Counted from the first letter of the stretch, positions 1 through 7,026 are shown. The stretch is DNA of 11,856 nucleotides from Porticoccus sp964608185 (GCA_964608185.1 CAZSMR010000033.1:1-11856), one strand, 5' to 3'. Notes: generated by a model not told the origin, from the sequence alone. Program-made: numbers and translations.

Positions 1-1321
1 CTATAGCAGTATCCATATTACCGTTCCAAGAAATATACCCTACAGCTCCTCCATAGATACCTCTTTTCACTGGTTCAATTTCATCAATTATCTCCATAGC
101 CCGAATTTTTGGGGCTCCGCTCAAAGTACCCGCCGGTAAAGTAGCTCGAAGCACGTCCATAGCGCTAGTGCCTGGTTTGACTCGGCCAGTAACGTTAGAT
201 GTTATGTGCATAACATGCGAATAACGTTCTACTATCATCTGATCAGTTAAGCTAACTGTGCCTGTTTGTGAGACTTTTCCTACATCGTTGCGCCCCAAAT
301 CAATGAGCATTAAATGTTCTGCAATTTCTTTTGGATCATTTATTAGTTCTTTTTCTAACGAAAGATCCTCTAAGGGGTTGCGCCCTCTACGACGAGTACC
401 TGCAATCGGTCTAACAGTAACTTCTCCGTCTTCTAGGCGCGCCAAAATCTCAGGCGATGATCCTACTATATGAAAAGAATCTAGGTCCAAAAAATACATA
501 TAGGGTGACGGATTTAAAAAGCGTAACGCTCTGTATAGGTTCAGTGGTTCTTCTTTAAATTCTATGGAAAGCCGCTGAGATGGAACTACCTGCATTACAT
601 CGCCAGCTAACACATAATTTTTAATCTTTTTGACAGCTGCAAGAAAATTATCTTTCCCAAAACTAGATACAAAGTCAGATTCATTTTTTTCTCTTCCATT
701 CAAATCTAAAGGTGGTAGATCTGGAACTGATTTTTTTAGTTTGGCCTCTAGCTCGTCTAGTCTATTTTGAGCGTTATTCCAAGCATCATGAGTAGAAGTA
801 TCTTGATGCACAACAAAAATTACTTTTCCTAATAAGTTATCAAAAATTACTACTTCATCAGAGGCCATCAACAAAATATCAGGGTTACCTAGATCGTCTG
901 TGGGCGCAGATTTACTTAATCTATCTTCAACATAACGCACTACATCATAACCAAAGTATCCTACTAGGCCGCCAGTAAAACGGGGTAATTCAGGTAGGTC
1001 TGGTATCTGGTATCTGGCTTGAAATTGCTCAATATCACTTAATGGATCTATTGTAGTTTTAGATTCGGTTATTTTATGATTTTTCTCTATTACTAGTTGA
1101 TCGCCAAAGACTTTTAATATGGTACTTGAGGGTAACCCTATCAGTGAATAGCGCCCCCATTTTTCTCCACCTTGAACCGATTCAAATAAATAAGAATATG
1201 CCCCTCTAGCTAATTTTAAGTAACACGAGAGTGGTGTCTCTAGATCGGCTAGAACCTCTCTTGTCACTGGGATGAGACTATAATTTTGACTAGCCAATGT
1301 AGAAAATTTTTCAGGAGTCAT
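1..1321 (-). CDS. trpE: Anthranilate synthase component I, 3' end cut by window edge
   Basis: Catalyses chorismate + glutamine (or ammonia) to anthranilate, the first committed step of tryptophan synthesis, together with the TrpG amidotransferase, which is not in the window. The visible part is 440 codons from the ATG at 1321-1319; roughly 50 C-terminal residues are missing off the left edge. Translation by hand shows the N-terminal feedback-binding element (YLFES, residues 44-48, then GGEKWGRYSLIG), the chorismate-binding motifs GLVGYFGYD, PSQRLS and AGTRRRG, the ERYSHVMHITSNVTG block with its conserved His, and LPAGTLSGAPKIRAMEIIDE. A good Shine-Dalgarno (GAGGAA on the minus strand, 1333-1328) lies 6 nt before the ATG. 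rpe is the next gene upstream on the same strand, as in Pseudomonas, but gph, which normally lies between them, is absent. No leader peptide with tandem Trp codons is visible upstream. Confidence 0.95.
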   Translation of the reverse strand, partial: MTPEKFSTLASQNYSLIPVTREVLADLETPLSCYLKLARGAYSYLFESVQGGEKWGRYSLIGLPSSTILKVFGDQLVIEKNHKITESKTTIDPLSDIEQFQARYQIPDLPELPRFTGGLVGYFGYDVVRYVEDRLSKSAPTDDLGNPDILLMASDEVVIFDNLLGKVIFVVHQDTSTHDAWNNAQNRLDELEAKLKKSVPDLPPLDLNGREKNESDFVSSFGKDNFLAAVKKIKNYVLAGDVMQVVPSQRLSIEFKEEPLNLYRALRFLNPSPYMYFLDLDSFHIVGSSPEILARLEDGEVTVRPIAGTRRRGRNPLEDLSLEKELINDPKEIAEHLMLIDLGRNDVGKVSQTGTVSLTDQMIVERYSHVMHITSNVTGRVKPGTSAMDVLRATLPAGTLSGAPKIRAMEIIDEIEPVKRGIYGGAVGYISWNGNMDTAI

Positions 1322-1385
1322 AACTGCTTCCTCGGGCAGATTAACGCAGAATAATCAGGGCGTAGAGCTTAATTAAATAACCCAA

Positions 1386-1415
1386 GTTGTACGTCTCGAA
1401 AATTTATGTGCACAA
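1386..1415 (-). promoter_or_regulatory. Possible trpE promoter (weak)
   Basis: On the minus strand, TTGTGC (1415-1410) and TACAAC (1391-1386) are separated by 18 bp and lie about 65 nt upstream of the trpE ATG. They match the sigma-70 boxes at 3/6 and 4/6. An 8-bp palindrome, TGTGCACA (1407-1414), overlaps the -35 element. Such matches arise easily in AT-rich DNA, so this is only a candidate. It would allow trpE to be transcribed separately from rpe, downstream of the hairpin at 1424-1451. Confidence 0.22.
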
Positions 1416-1423
1416 CCAAATAT

Positions 1424-1451
1424 AAAAAAACGGAGTATAGTTAGCTATACT
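1424..1451 (-). terminator. Candidate rho-independent terminator after rpe (or operator upstream of trpE)
   Basis: Read on the minus strand, a perfect 7-bp stem AGTATAG/CTATACT (1451-1445 and 1440-1434) with a 4-nt CTAA loop is followed by CCG and seven Ts (1430-1424). It lies about 107 nt past the rpe stop and 103 nt before the trpE start. The stem is AT-rich and separated from the T-tract by 3 nt, so termination may be partial. The same 18-bp palindrome has the centre TAGTTAGCTA, close to the TAGTTAACTA core of enterobacterial TrpR operators. An operator role for trpE is therefore an alternative. Confidence 0.5.
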
Positions 1452-1557
1452 GATAAAATGCCAATGCTCATACTAAAATTTAGCAATCATTACAAATAAT
1501 CGCAAAGTCTAGGCATTCATTCTAATGGATTCAGTGAACACTGGGAAGCTAAGCCAG

Positions 1558-2232
1558 CTAAACCTCAAGCTTAGATAACTCTTTACGCATATTGGTTATT
1601 GCTAAGCGGTAATCATCAGTCCCATAAATAGAAGAGCCTGCAACAAAAGTGTCTGCTCCTGCGTCAGCAATTTCTCTAATATTATTAATACCAACACCAC
1701 CATCAATCTCAAGGTAAATATCTAATTTACTATCATCAATGAGTGCTCGAGCATCTCTCAGTTTTTCTAATGTTTTCGGAATAAATTTTTGTCCGCCAAA
1801 ACCAGGGTTAACACTCATTAATAAAATTACATCTATTTTTTTTAAGAAAAGTTTTACAAAATCTAGATTTGTTTCTGGATTAATAGCTAAACCACACTTA
1901 CATCCTCCATCTCTTATTAGTTGCAGAGATCGATTTATATCAACTGAAGCCTCTGGGTGAAATGTAATCCAATCAGCACCGGCCACAATAAACTCACTTA
2001 TTAGCTGATCTACAGGCTCCACCATAAGATGAACATCGATAGTCGCTGTTATACCAAAATTTCGTAATGCTCGACAAACCATAGGACCAACAGTCAGATT
2101 AGGCACAAAATGATTATCCATAACATCAAAGTGGATTATATCTGCTCCTGCATCAATAACCCCTTGAACTTCTTCTCCTAGTCGAGCAAAGTCAGCAGAT
2201 AGAATTGATGGCGCTATGAAAAAATTTTTCAT
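1558..2232 (-). CDS. rpe: Ribulose-phosphate 3-epimerase
   Basis: Interconverts D-ribulose 5-phosphate and D-xylulose 5-phosphate in the non-oxidative pentose phosphate pathway; a cytoplasmic, metal-dependent TIM barrel. At 224 residues it has the normal family length. The expected motifs are in order: APSILSADF at 7-15, the metal and catalytic HFDVMDNHFVPN at 34-45 (H34, D36, M38), HLMVEP at 68-73 (H68), FHPEA at 91-95, the phosphate-binding VNPGFGGQKF at 141-150, and EIDGGV at 175-180 with the second catalytic acid D177. The minus-strand Shine-Dalgarno AAGGA lies a few bases before the ATG. It is divergent from ubiD and co-directional with trpE 236 bp downstream. The phosphoglycolate phosphatase gene gph, usual between rpe and trpE in gammaproteobacteria, is missing. 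Confidence 0.97.
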   Translation of the reverse strand: MKNFFIAPSILSADFARLGEEVQGVIDAGADIIHFDVMDNHFVPNLTVGPMVCRALRNFGITATIDVHLMVEPVDQLISEFIVAGADWITFHPEASVDINRSLQLIRDGGCKCGLAINPETNLDFVKLFLKKIDVILLMSVNPGFGGQKFIPKTLEKLRDARALIDDSKLDIYLEIDGGVGINNIREIADAGADTFVAGSSIYGTDDYRLAITNMRKELSKLEV

Positions 2233-2271
2233 TTATTCCTTTTTGATGCTTAAGATTCGTTTGGTATACAA

Positions 2272-2284
2272 TACTGTAACAGTA
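2272..2284. promoter_or_regulatory. 13-bp palindrome in the rpe/ubiD divergent spacer
   Basis: TACTGTAACAGTA has perfect 6-bp arms (TACTGT/ACAGTA) around one central base, about 40 bp upstream of the rpe start and 110 bp upstream of the ubiD start. The form and position suit a dimeric repressor site. It does not match an operator consensus that I recognise; it resembles the CTGT...ACAG ends of LexA boxes but lacks their spacing. Confidence 0.3.
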
Positions 2285-2286
2285 AG

Positions 2287-2326
2287 TAATACCTTGCAAT
2301 GTAATGTTAACTCACTTAATACCTTG
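2287..2326. repeat. Pair of 10-bp direct repeats with 30-bp period
   Basis: TAATACCTTG occurs at 2287-2296 and again at 2317-2326, exactly 30 bp apart, inside the 162-bp spacer between divergent rpe and ubiD. A second, overlapping repeat, TTGCAAT, occurs at 2294-2300 and 2334-2340. A spacing near three helical turns puts the copies on about the same DNA face, which suits cooperative regulator binding. Chance in AT-rich DNA is also possible. Confidence 0.35.
2294..2322 (+). promoter_or_regulatory. Possible ubiD promoter
   Basis: TTGCAA (2294-2299) and TAATAC (2317-2322) have the ideal 17-bp spacing, matching the sigma-70 consensus boxes at 4/6 and 3/6. This would give a leader of about 65 nt before the ubiD ATG. 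Both boxes overlap the direct repeats TAATACCTTG and TTGCAAT, so a protein bound to those repeats would compete with RNA polymerase. Not supported beyond sequence match. Confidence 0.28.
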
Positions 2327-2394
2327 TAAAAAGTTGCAATTATAAACCATTATCGTAACACTTGGCGCATGCCTATTTCTAACTATTATCTGCT

Positions 2395-3876
2395 ATGACT
2401 ATAAAACATAAAGACCTTAGGGAGTTTATTAAATTCTTAGAGGAGCGTGGAGAGTTAAAACGCATTAAAATTGAAGTCGATCCTATTCTGGAAATGACTG
2501 AAATTTGTGATCGCACCCTCAATGCTGGTGGACCGGCTCTACTGTTTGAAAATCCTAAAGGGTTTGATATACCTGTATTGGCTAATCTTTTTGGTACGCC
2601 GGAACGAGTGGCTATGGGTATGGGAAAAGAAAATCTACAGGCCCTGAGAGAAGTAGGTGAGCTTCTTGCTTTCCTGAAAGAACCCGAGCCCCCAAAAGGT
2701 ATAAAAGATCTTTGGGATAATAGAGGAAAGTTTAAACAAATTTTAAATATGCCTGCGGAAGTTGTAAAAAAAGCTTCCTGCCAAGATATAGTAATAGAAG
2801 GGGAAAATGTAGACCTAGGCAAACTACCTATTCAAACCTGTTGGCCTGGTGACGCAGGGCCACTTATTACCTGGCCTTTAGTGATAACCCGTGGTCCAGA
2901 GAAAGATAGGCAAAATCTAGGTATCTATCGTCAGCAAGTAATAGGCAAAAATAAACTTATAATGCGTTGGCTATCTCACCGGGGTGGGGCTCTTGATTTT
3001 CATGACTGGCGCTTAGCTCACCCCGGTAAAGCGTTTCCAGTTGCTGTAGCCTTGGGTGCTGATCCCTCGACTATATTAGGAGCTGTGACACCAGTTCCAG
3101 ATACGCTGTCAGAGTACGCTTTTGCCGGATTACTGAGAGGCGAAAAAACGAAAGTTGCGCACTGTCTGGGTAGCAACCTGCTAGTTCCTGCGAGTGCAGA
3201 ATTCATTTTAGAAGGATTTATTTATCCAGATGAAATGGCATCAGAAGGGCCTTTTGGTGATCACACTGGTTACTATAACGAAGTAGAAAAATTTCCGGTT
3301 TTCACTGTAGAAACTATTACTCATCGTAGAGATCCTATTTATCATAGTACTTATACAGGTAGGCCCCCTGATGAGCCTGCTATTTTAGGTGTAGCGCTAA
3401 ATGAAATATTTGTTCCTATCCTACAAAAACAATTTCCGGAAATTACTGATTTTTATCTTCCGCCAGAAGGCTGTTCTTATCGAATGGCTGTAGTTTCAAT
3501 GAAAAAAAAATACCCTGGCCACGCTAAACGAGTAATGATGGGTGTGTGGTCTTTTTTAAGACAATTTATGTATACGAAATTTGTAATTGTAGTAGACGAC
3601 GATATAAACCCACGTGAATGGAAAGATGTCATCTGGGCAGTTACTACTCGGATGGATCCAAAAAGAGATTTGATAGTAATTGAAAATACTCCGATCGATT
3701 ATTTGGATTTTGCTTCGCCTGTTTCTGGCCTAGGTTCAAAAGTAGGCTTTGACGCCACCAACAAGTGGAAAGGCGAGACAAACAGAGAATGGGGGGAACC
3801 TATTAAAATGGATAAAAGTGTTAAAGAAAAAATTGACGATCTTTGGGATTCACTTGGCATAGAAAAACGATCTTAA
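2395..3876 (+). CDS. ubiD: 4-hydroxy-3-polyprenylbenzoate decarboxylase
   Basis: Decarboxylates 3-polyprenyl-4-hydroxybenzoate to 2-polyprenylphenol in ubiquinone synthesis, using prenylated FMN made by UbiX. It has 493 residues (E. coli UbiD 497) and aligns with it almost without gaps. Visible blocks are GGPALLFENPKG, NLFGTPERVAMGMG, CWPGDAGPLITWPL, NLGIYRQQ (174-181), IMRWLSHRGGALDFH, ALGADPSTILGAVTPVPD, EGPFGDHTGYY (from E284, with D289), YTGRPPDEPA, FYLPPEGCSYR and DYLDFASPVSGLGSK. The last acidic position of the Glu-Arg-Glu triad is Asp (D289), as in other UbiD proteins. The start is fixed by an in-frame TAA at 2380-2382: the ATG is the only conventional start codon before MTIKHKDLREF. 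No good Shine-Dalgarno precedes it. Convergent with fabY, 47 bp away. Confidence 0.97.
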   Translation: MTIKHKDLREFIKFLEERGELKRIKIEVDPILEMTEICDRTLNAGGPALLFENPKGFDIPVLANLFGTPERVAMGMGKENLQALREVGELLAFLKEPEPPKGIKDLWDNRGKFKQILNMPAEVVKKASCQDIVIEGENVDLGKLPIQTCWPGDAGPLITWPLVITRGPEKDRQNLGIYRQQVIGKNKLIMRWLSHRGGALDFHDWRLAHPGKAFPVAVALGADPSTILGAVTPVPDTLSEYAFAGLLRGEKTKVAHCLGSNLLVPASAEFILEGFIYPDEMASEGPFGDHTGYYNEVEKFPVFTVETITHRRDPIYHSTYTGRPPDEPAILGVALNEIFVPILQKQFPEITDFYLPPEGCSYRMAVVSMKKKYPGHAKRVMMGVWSFLRQFMYTKFVIVVDDDINPREWKDVIWAVTTRMDPKRDLIVIENTPIDYLDFASPVSGLGSKVGFDATNKWKGETNREWGEPIKMDKSVKEKIDDLWDSLGIEKRS

Positions 3877-3923
3877 TACACTTATATTTTATCGCTTATA
3901 CTGAAAGTTCTCATGCTTACTTT

Positions 3924-5825
3924 TTAAACCATATCCTTCCATGGATTGGTTTGGTCAAACACTACGTCTTGTTCGTAACCTGGTATTTTTATGCGGTCAT
4001 AAGAAATTTCGATTTCTGCTTCTTCAACTAATTCTTCTCCAAAACGATAAACTACTTCTATAAAGCCTTTATCTGCTCGTTCAGCATATTTTTTTGTGTT
4101 CTGGCGAGTTTCTTCTCTGCGATACTGATAGTCTTTCATGGCCAAACTATGTCGAGCTTGTAACATACCCTCTACCTCGGAAGGAGAAATAACTACTGCT
4201 GTAGCATTATTTCCTCCAAATCCTTTTGAGTTAATAAATGCAACTTTCATTTTTCGATTCTTTAAATCCAGATCTTTTAAAGGAAATAACAGGCGTTCCT
4301 GAAAAACATCTTCAGCGATTTTATCCACTGTTTTAATGCCAGGTAGTATATCGTATTTAAATGTTCCTAATGCAAAGGCTAACTGATCTCCACTTGCTGC
4401 AGCCAAAGAGTGGCCAACAAAAGCTTTTGCTGCCGTGACAGGCCAATCTTTAATTGAAAAAGCTTTTGCTACACGATCAAAAATTTTAGATTCTGTAACT
4501 CTGTTTACGGGAGTGCTAGATCCATGTGCGTGTATAAAACTATGCTCACGCACAGTTGATTCACCAACAATTGCAACAGCCGATGCTACTGCCTTAGCAA
4601 ATGAAACATAATTACCTATACCAGGGGCTGATATGGATCTTTTAATTCCATCAGCATTAGTAAACACATCAGGAACAGCACCATGTATATCTGCTGCAAG
4701 CTCTATAGCAAGTGCATCATCCATAATTATTATATATTGAGAGGCCTCACCAATTGTAAATCCACAATTTTCCCCAAAAGGCCTACTAGCATTTCGCCAA
4801 TCCGGAACTTCTGACGAATCAAGCTTGCAAAGACCAGCGTCGGTCCCCAAAGCGCCCATGCTAGTGAATCCTTCCATAATAGCTGGAGTTAATCCTGCTT
4901 CGGCACTACCTACTATTGCAACTCTTCTTCTTCCGCTTTTAATGTCCTGAACCGCTGCTTGCAAAACATATAAAAAGGATGCACAAGCTCCTGTTATTGC
5001 AGCTGTATGGCCAACACTGCCTACCACATAAGCGTTAATAAAGTCTGCAGGCATTGTATTTAAACCCATAGCATATTGTTTTGAAGTTGTTCTTTCACCT
5101 AAAAGTCTAGCTTGTAAAAGCCCCCCTAAACCTTCTTTAGAGATCTGCCCCATAATACTAGTGCCATAAACTCCTACTTCATCGGGGTGTATGCTTGATG
5201 CTATTTTTTCCCAAGGAATACCGATAGAAGCTAAGGCATCACTGGCACCCAATAGTGCTAACTGAAGGCCTCTTGGATGAAAGCGGGAGTTATACTGCGA
5301 AGCTGGGTCAAAGCCCGTGGGAAGCTGGCCTCCGGCTTTAGCCGCCTGTTCAGAATATGTGGGAACTAAAAAATTAACTGAATCTTCAACGCTGACCTCA
5401 CAAAAATTTCCATCTATGTTCTCAACACTCCATTGCTCTGGAATTATTGGAGGCAAGTCTCTTTTTGCAATCTTAAAAACTATATCTTGTTTATTTTTTG
5501 ATTCTACTTTTACACGCTTATGTCCATATATTTTTTTTGGATCAAACAGATTGTCCTCCAAACGACGGATTAAAGTGCCCTTTAGTACTAGATCTCTATA
5601 TTCTTGTACTATCTGCGTTGGAGTAAGCTTATTATTTTGGTGGTCATTATAAAATTGACCGTCCCATGAAACTAACTTCATAAGACAGGCCAAACTAACA
5701 ATAGTTTGCTCTTGTTCTTGCTGCGGCAGTGATTCTAATACTATACGCCGAAAAGCTTGGTGCGACGAGCTTCGTCCAGCAGCGTTATATCCACCAAAAC
5801 CGACTATGACTGGTAAAGCTTGCAT
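3924..5825 (-). CDS. fabY: FabY-type beta-ketoacyl-ACP synthase (fatty-acid synthesis initiation)
   Basis: A condensing enzyme of the thiolase fold. Its length (633 aa) and opening LPVIVGFGGYNAAGRSS match Pseudomonas aeruginosa FabY (PA5174, about 634 aa), which condenses acetyl-CoA with malonyl-ACP to start fatty-acid synthesis in place of FabH. An approximately 180-residue N-terminal extension precedes the ketosynthase core. The Cys-His-His triad is intact: C281 in TGACASF, H434 in HAHGSSTP, and H472 in KAFVGHSLAAASGDQ with K467. The C-terminal glycine block reads FINSKGFGGNNATAVV, and a charged tail of about 80 residues (coiled-coil-like around QYRREETRQNTKKYAERAD) follows. The start ATG at 5825 has only a weak Shine-Dalgarno. 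It is divergent from a GlxA/AraC-type regulator, which is the obvious candidate to control it. Assignment as initiator rather than elongating KAS I/II rests on similarity to FabY only. Confidence 0.9.
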   Translation of the reverse strand: MQALPVIVGFGGYNAAGRSSSHQAFRRIVLESLPQQEQEQTIVSLACLMKLVSWDGQFYNDHQNNKLTPTQIVQEYRDLVLKGTLIRRLEDNLFDPKKIYGHKRVKVESKNKQDIVFKIAKRDLPPIIPEQWSVENIDGNFCEVSVEDSVNFLVPTYSEQAAKAGGQLPTGFDPASQYNSRFHPRGLQLALLGASDALASIGIPWEKIASSIHPDEVGVYGTSIMGQISKEGLGGLLQARLLGERTTSKQYAMGLNTMPADFINAYVVGSVGHTAAITGACASFLYVLQAAVQDIKSGRRRVAIVGSAEAGLTPAIMEGFTSMGALGTDAGLCKLDSSEVPDWRNASRPFGENCGFTIGEASQYIIIMDDALAIELAADIHGAVPDVFTNADGIKRSISAPGIGNYVSFAKAVASAVAIVGESTVREHSFIHAHGSSTPVNRVTESKIFDRVAKAFSIKDWPVTAAKAFVGHSLAAASGDQLAFALGTFKYDILPGIKTVDKIAEDVFQERLLFPLKDLDLKNRKMKVAFINSKGFGGNNATAVVISPSEVEGMLQARHSLAMKDYQYRREETRQNTKKYAERADKGFIEVVYRFGEELVEEAEIEISYDRIKIPGYEQDVVFDQTNPWKDMV

Positions 5826-5862
5826 TAGACCCGCGCTCTCAATTTTAAATAATTTTCAAATG

Positions 5863-5878
5863 AACATATATGTATGTT
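5863..5878. promoter_or_regulatory. 16-bp inverted repeat upstream of fabY
   Basis: AACATATATGTATGTT has perfect 6-bp arms (AACATA/TATGTT) around TATG, centred about 45 bp upstream of the fabY ATG. In that position it could overlap the fabY promoter or leader. The arms are nearly all A/T with one G:C pair each, so chance is plausible. It does not resemble the repeats near the glxA start, so it may be a site for a different factor. Confidence 0.28.
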
Positions 5879-5899
5879 TGTATATTTATTAGTCTATCA

Positions 5900-5933
5900 G
5901 GCTATGGTTCTTTGACTTTTGTCATTTATAGCC
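5900..5933. promoter_or_regulatory. Nested inverted repeat in the fabY/glxA spacer
   Basis: Outer arms GGCTAT (5900-5905) and ATAGCC (5928-5933) enclose an inner TGAC-TTTT-GTCA (5913-5924). The right outer arm lies inside the first of the two 17-bp direct repeats, so the left arm may be an inverted partial copy of the same half-site. This suggests a compound regulatory region between the divergent fabY and glxA genes. Confidence 0.3.
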
Positions 5934-5955
5934 ATATATTTGTCAATTATGGCCA
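5918..5955. promoter_or_regulatory. Tandem 17-bp direct repeats, 21-bp period: candidate AraC-type operator
   Basis: Copy 1 at 5918-5934 (TTTGTCATTTATAGCCA) and copy 2 at 5939-5955 (TTTGTCAATTATGGCCA) agree at 15 of 17 positions and are separated by 4 bp. Their repeat period is 21 bp. This is the geometry known for AraC half-sites (17-bp direct repeats, 4-bp gap, two helical turns). They lie next to a gene for an AraC-family protein. Copy 2 covers the regulator's ATG (5949), which suggests autorepression. Copy 1 lies about 90 bp upstream of the fabY start, which fits activation of fabY. Binding itself is inference. Confidence 0.5.
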
Positions 5956-6965
5956 AAAAAAAATTCAAGAAAGAATTACCTCTGCGTATAGCTACTTTGC
6001 TATATGACAATATCCTTGGAACCAGTGCTACACTCCCAGTAGAAATGCTACGAACTGCTGAAGCCTCAGCTCGACCAAAAAATCGTAACACTAGAAGAAT
6101 TGAAGCTCTCACTCTTTCAATTAACGGAAATTCTATCACCTCACCATCTGGTTTTGACATTAGACCGTCAACAACAATAGATGATTCTCGAAATTTTGAT
6201 ATTATCAATTTACCTGCGCTATGGAGAAACCCAAGACCTGCTTTAGTTAAATATAAGGAATATGTCCCTTGGCTAAAAAAACAGGCTTCTAACGGAGCTC
6301 TATTTATAGCAGTAGGAACTGGTGTCTGTTTTCTTGCTGAATCAGGGCTACTTGATAAACAACCTGCAACAACGCATTGGCATTATTTTGATCAATTTCA
6401 TAAGGATTATCCAGACGTCTTATTAAAACGACAGTATTTTATAACTCAAGCGGGAAATCTTTATTGCGCGGCTAGCGTTAACGCAATGGCAGAGTTGATG
6501 GTGCATCTTTCTGCGAGACTCTATGGACGGGATGCAGCAAAGCAGGTTGAACGAAACTTTTTTCATGAAATTCGTAGCTCTTTTAAACCTACTAGCTATT
6601 TCTCTGATGAAGTAAAACAACACCCTGATGAACAAGTAGTGCAAACACAAATCTGGCTAGAGGATAACTATAACAAGGCTGTTTCTATCAGCGAAGTAGC
6701 TAAGAAGTTTCAATTCAGTACCAGGAATTTTAATCGCCGTTTTAAGGTTGCGCTAGGGAAAACTCCTTTAGAATATTTACAGGCAATTAGACTCAACAAT
6801 GCCGAGGAATTACTTCAAAAATCTAATCTTCCAATATGTGAAATTGCTGCTCACAGCGGATATCATGACGCTGCATCATTCAGTAAGATTTTTAGTCGAC
6901 ACTTTGCGGCCTCTCCAACTAAATATAGAGAAACTGTAAGAGCTAAACTATTTAGCACCCGATGA
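5949..6965 (+). CDS. GlxA-family transcriptional regulator (DJ-1/PfpI domain + AraC HTH)
   Basis: A one-component regulator of 338 residues. The N-terminal half (about 10-180) is a DJ-1/PfpI-like domain: LRIATLLYD at the start, and FIAVGTGVCFLAESGLLD followed by ATTHW. The usual nucleophile-elbow Cys of such domains (VCTG) is Gly here (G123), so the domain should be a non-catalytic sensor or scaffold, as in most GlxA proteins. The C-terminal 100 residues (about 236-335) form two AraC helix-turn-helices: ISEVAKKFQFSTRNFNRRFK, LGKTPLEYLQAIRLNNA, then ICEIAAHSGYHDAASFSKIF and the closing ASPTKYRE. I chose the ATG at 5949; a TTG at 5919 would add ten unsupported residues, and neither has a clear Shine-Dalgarno. 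Its divergence from fabY and the tandem repeats at its start suggest that it controls itself and fabY. The ligand is unknown. Confidence 0.88.
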   Translation: MAKKKFKKELPLRIATLLYDNILGTSATLPVEMLRTAEASARPKNRNTRRIEALTLSINGNSITSPSGFDIRPSTTIDDSRNFDIINLPALWRNPRPALVKYKEYVPWLKKQASNGALFIAVGTGVCFLAESGLLDKQPATTHWHYFDQFHKDYPDVLLKRQYFITQAGNLYCAASVNAMAELMVHLSARLYGRDAAKQVERNFFHEIRSSFKPTSYFSDEVKQHPDEQVVQTQIWLEDNYNKAVSISEVAKKFQFSTRNFNRRFKVALGKTPLEYLQAIRLNNAEELLQKSNLPICEIAAHSGYHDAASFSKIFSRHFAASPTKYRETVRAKLFSTR

Positions 6966-6975
6966 TGCTGATGAT

Positions 6976-7023
6976 AAAAAAACTATGCAGACTAAATAAA
7001 CAATTTATTCATTCGAAGCATAG
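6976..7023 (-). terminator. Rho-independent terminator of the PilJ-like gene
   Basis: Read on the minus strand immediately after the receptor gene: CTATGC (7023-7018), an inner AATAAA-TTG-TTTATT stem (7009-6995), GCATAG (6988-6983), then seven Ts (6982-6976). The outer 6-bp stem ends directly against the T-tract, which is the classical arrangement. The region is the spacer between two convergent genes. On the plus strand the hairpin is not followed by a comparable T-run, so it should act mainly on minus-strand transcripts. Confidence 0.65.
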
Positions 7024-7026
7024 AAA

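Noticed and set aside
258..473. Open frame antisense to trpE
   Set aside because: Overlaps the strongly supported trpE frame on the other strand; its composition shows no family resemblance.
1322..1423. trp attenuator or leader peptide before trpE
   Set aside because: No short frame with tandem Trp codons and no paired hairpins typical of attenuation were seen.
1549..1574. 6-bp inverted repeat CTAAGC/GCTTAG across the rpe stop codon
   Set aside because: Short, 14-nt loop and no T-tract on the minus strand; the hairpin at 1424-1451 is a better terminator candidate.
2379..2822. 147-codon open frame antisense to the 5' part of ubiD
   Set aside because: A shadow of ubiD rich in Ser, Arg and Pro, with no motif; ubiD is conserved over its whole length.
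5317..5652. 111-codon open frame antisense to fabY
   Set aside because: Lies fully inside the fabY N-terminal region, which matches FabY; no recognisable domain.
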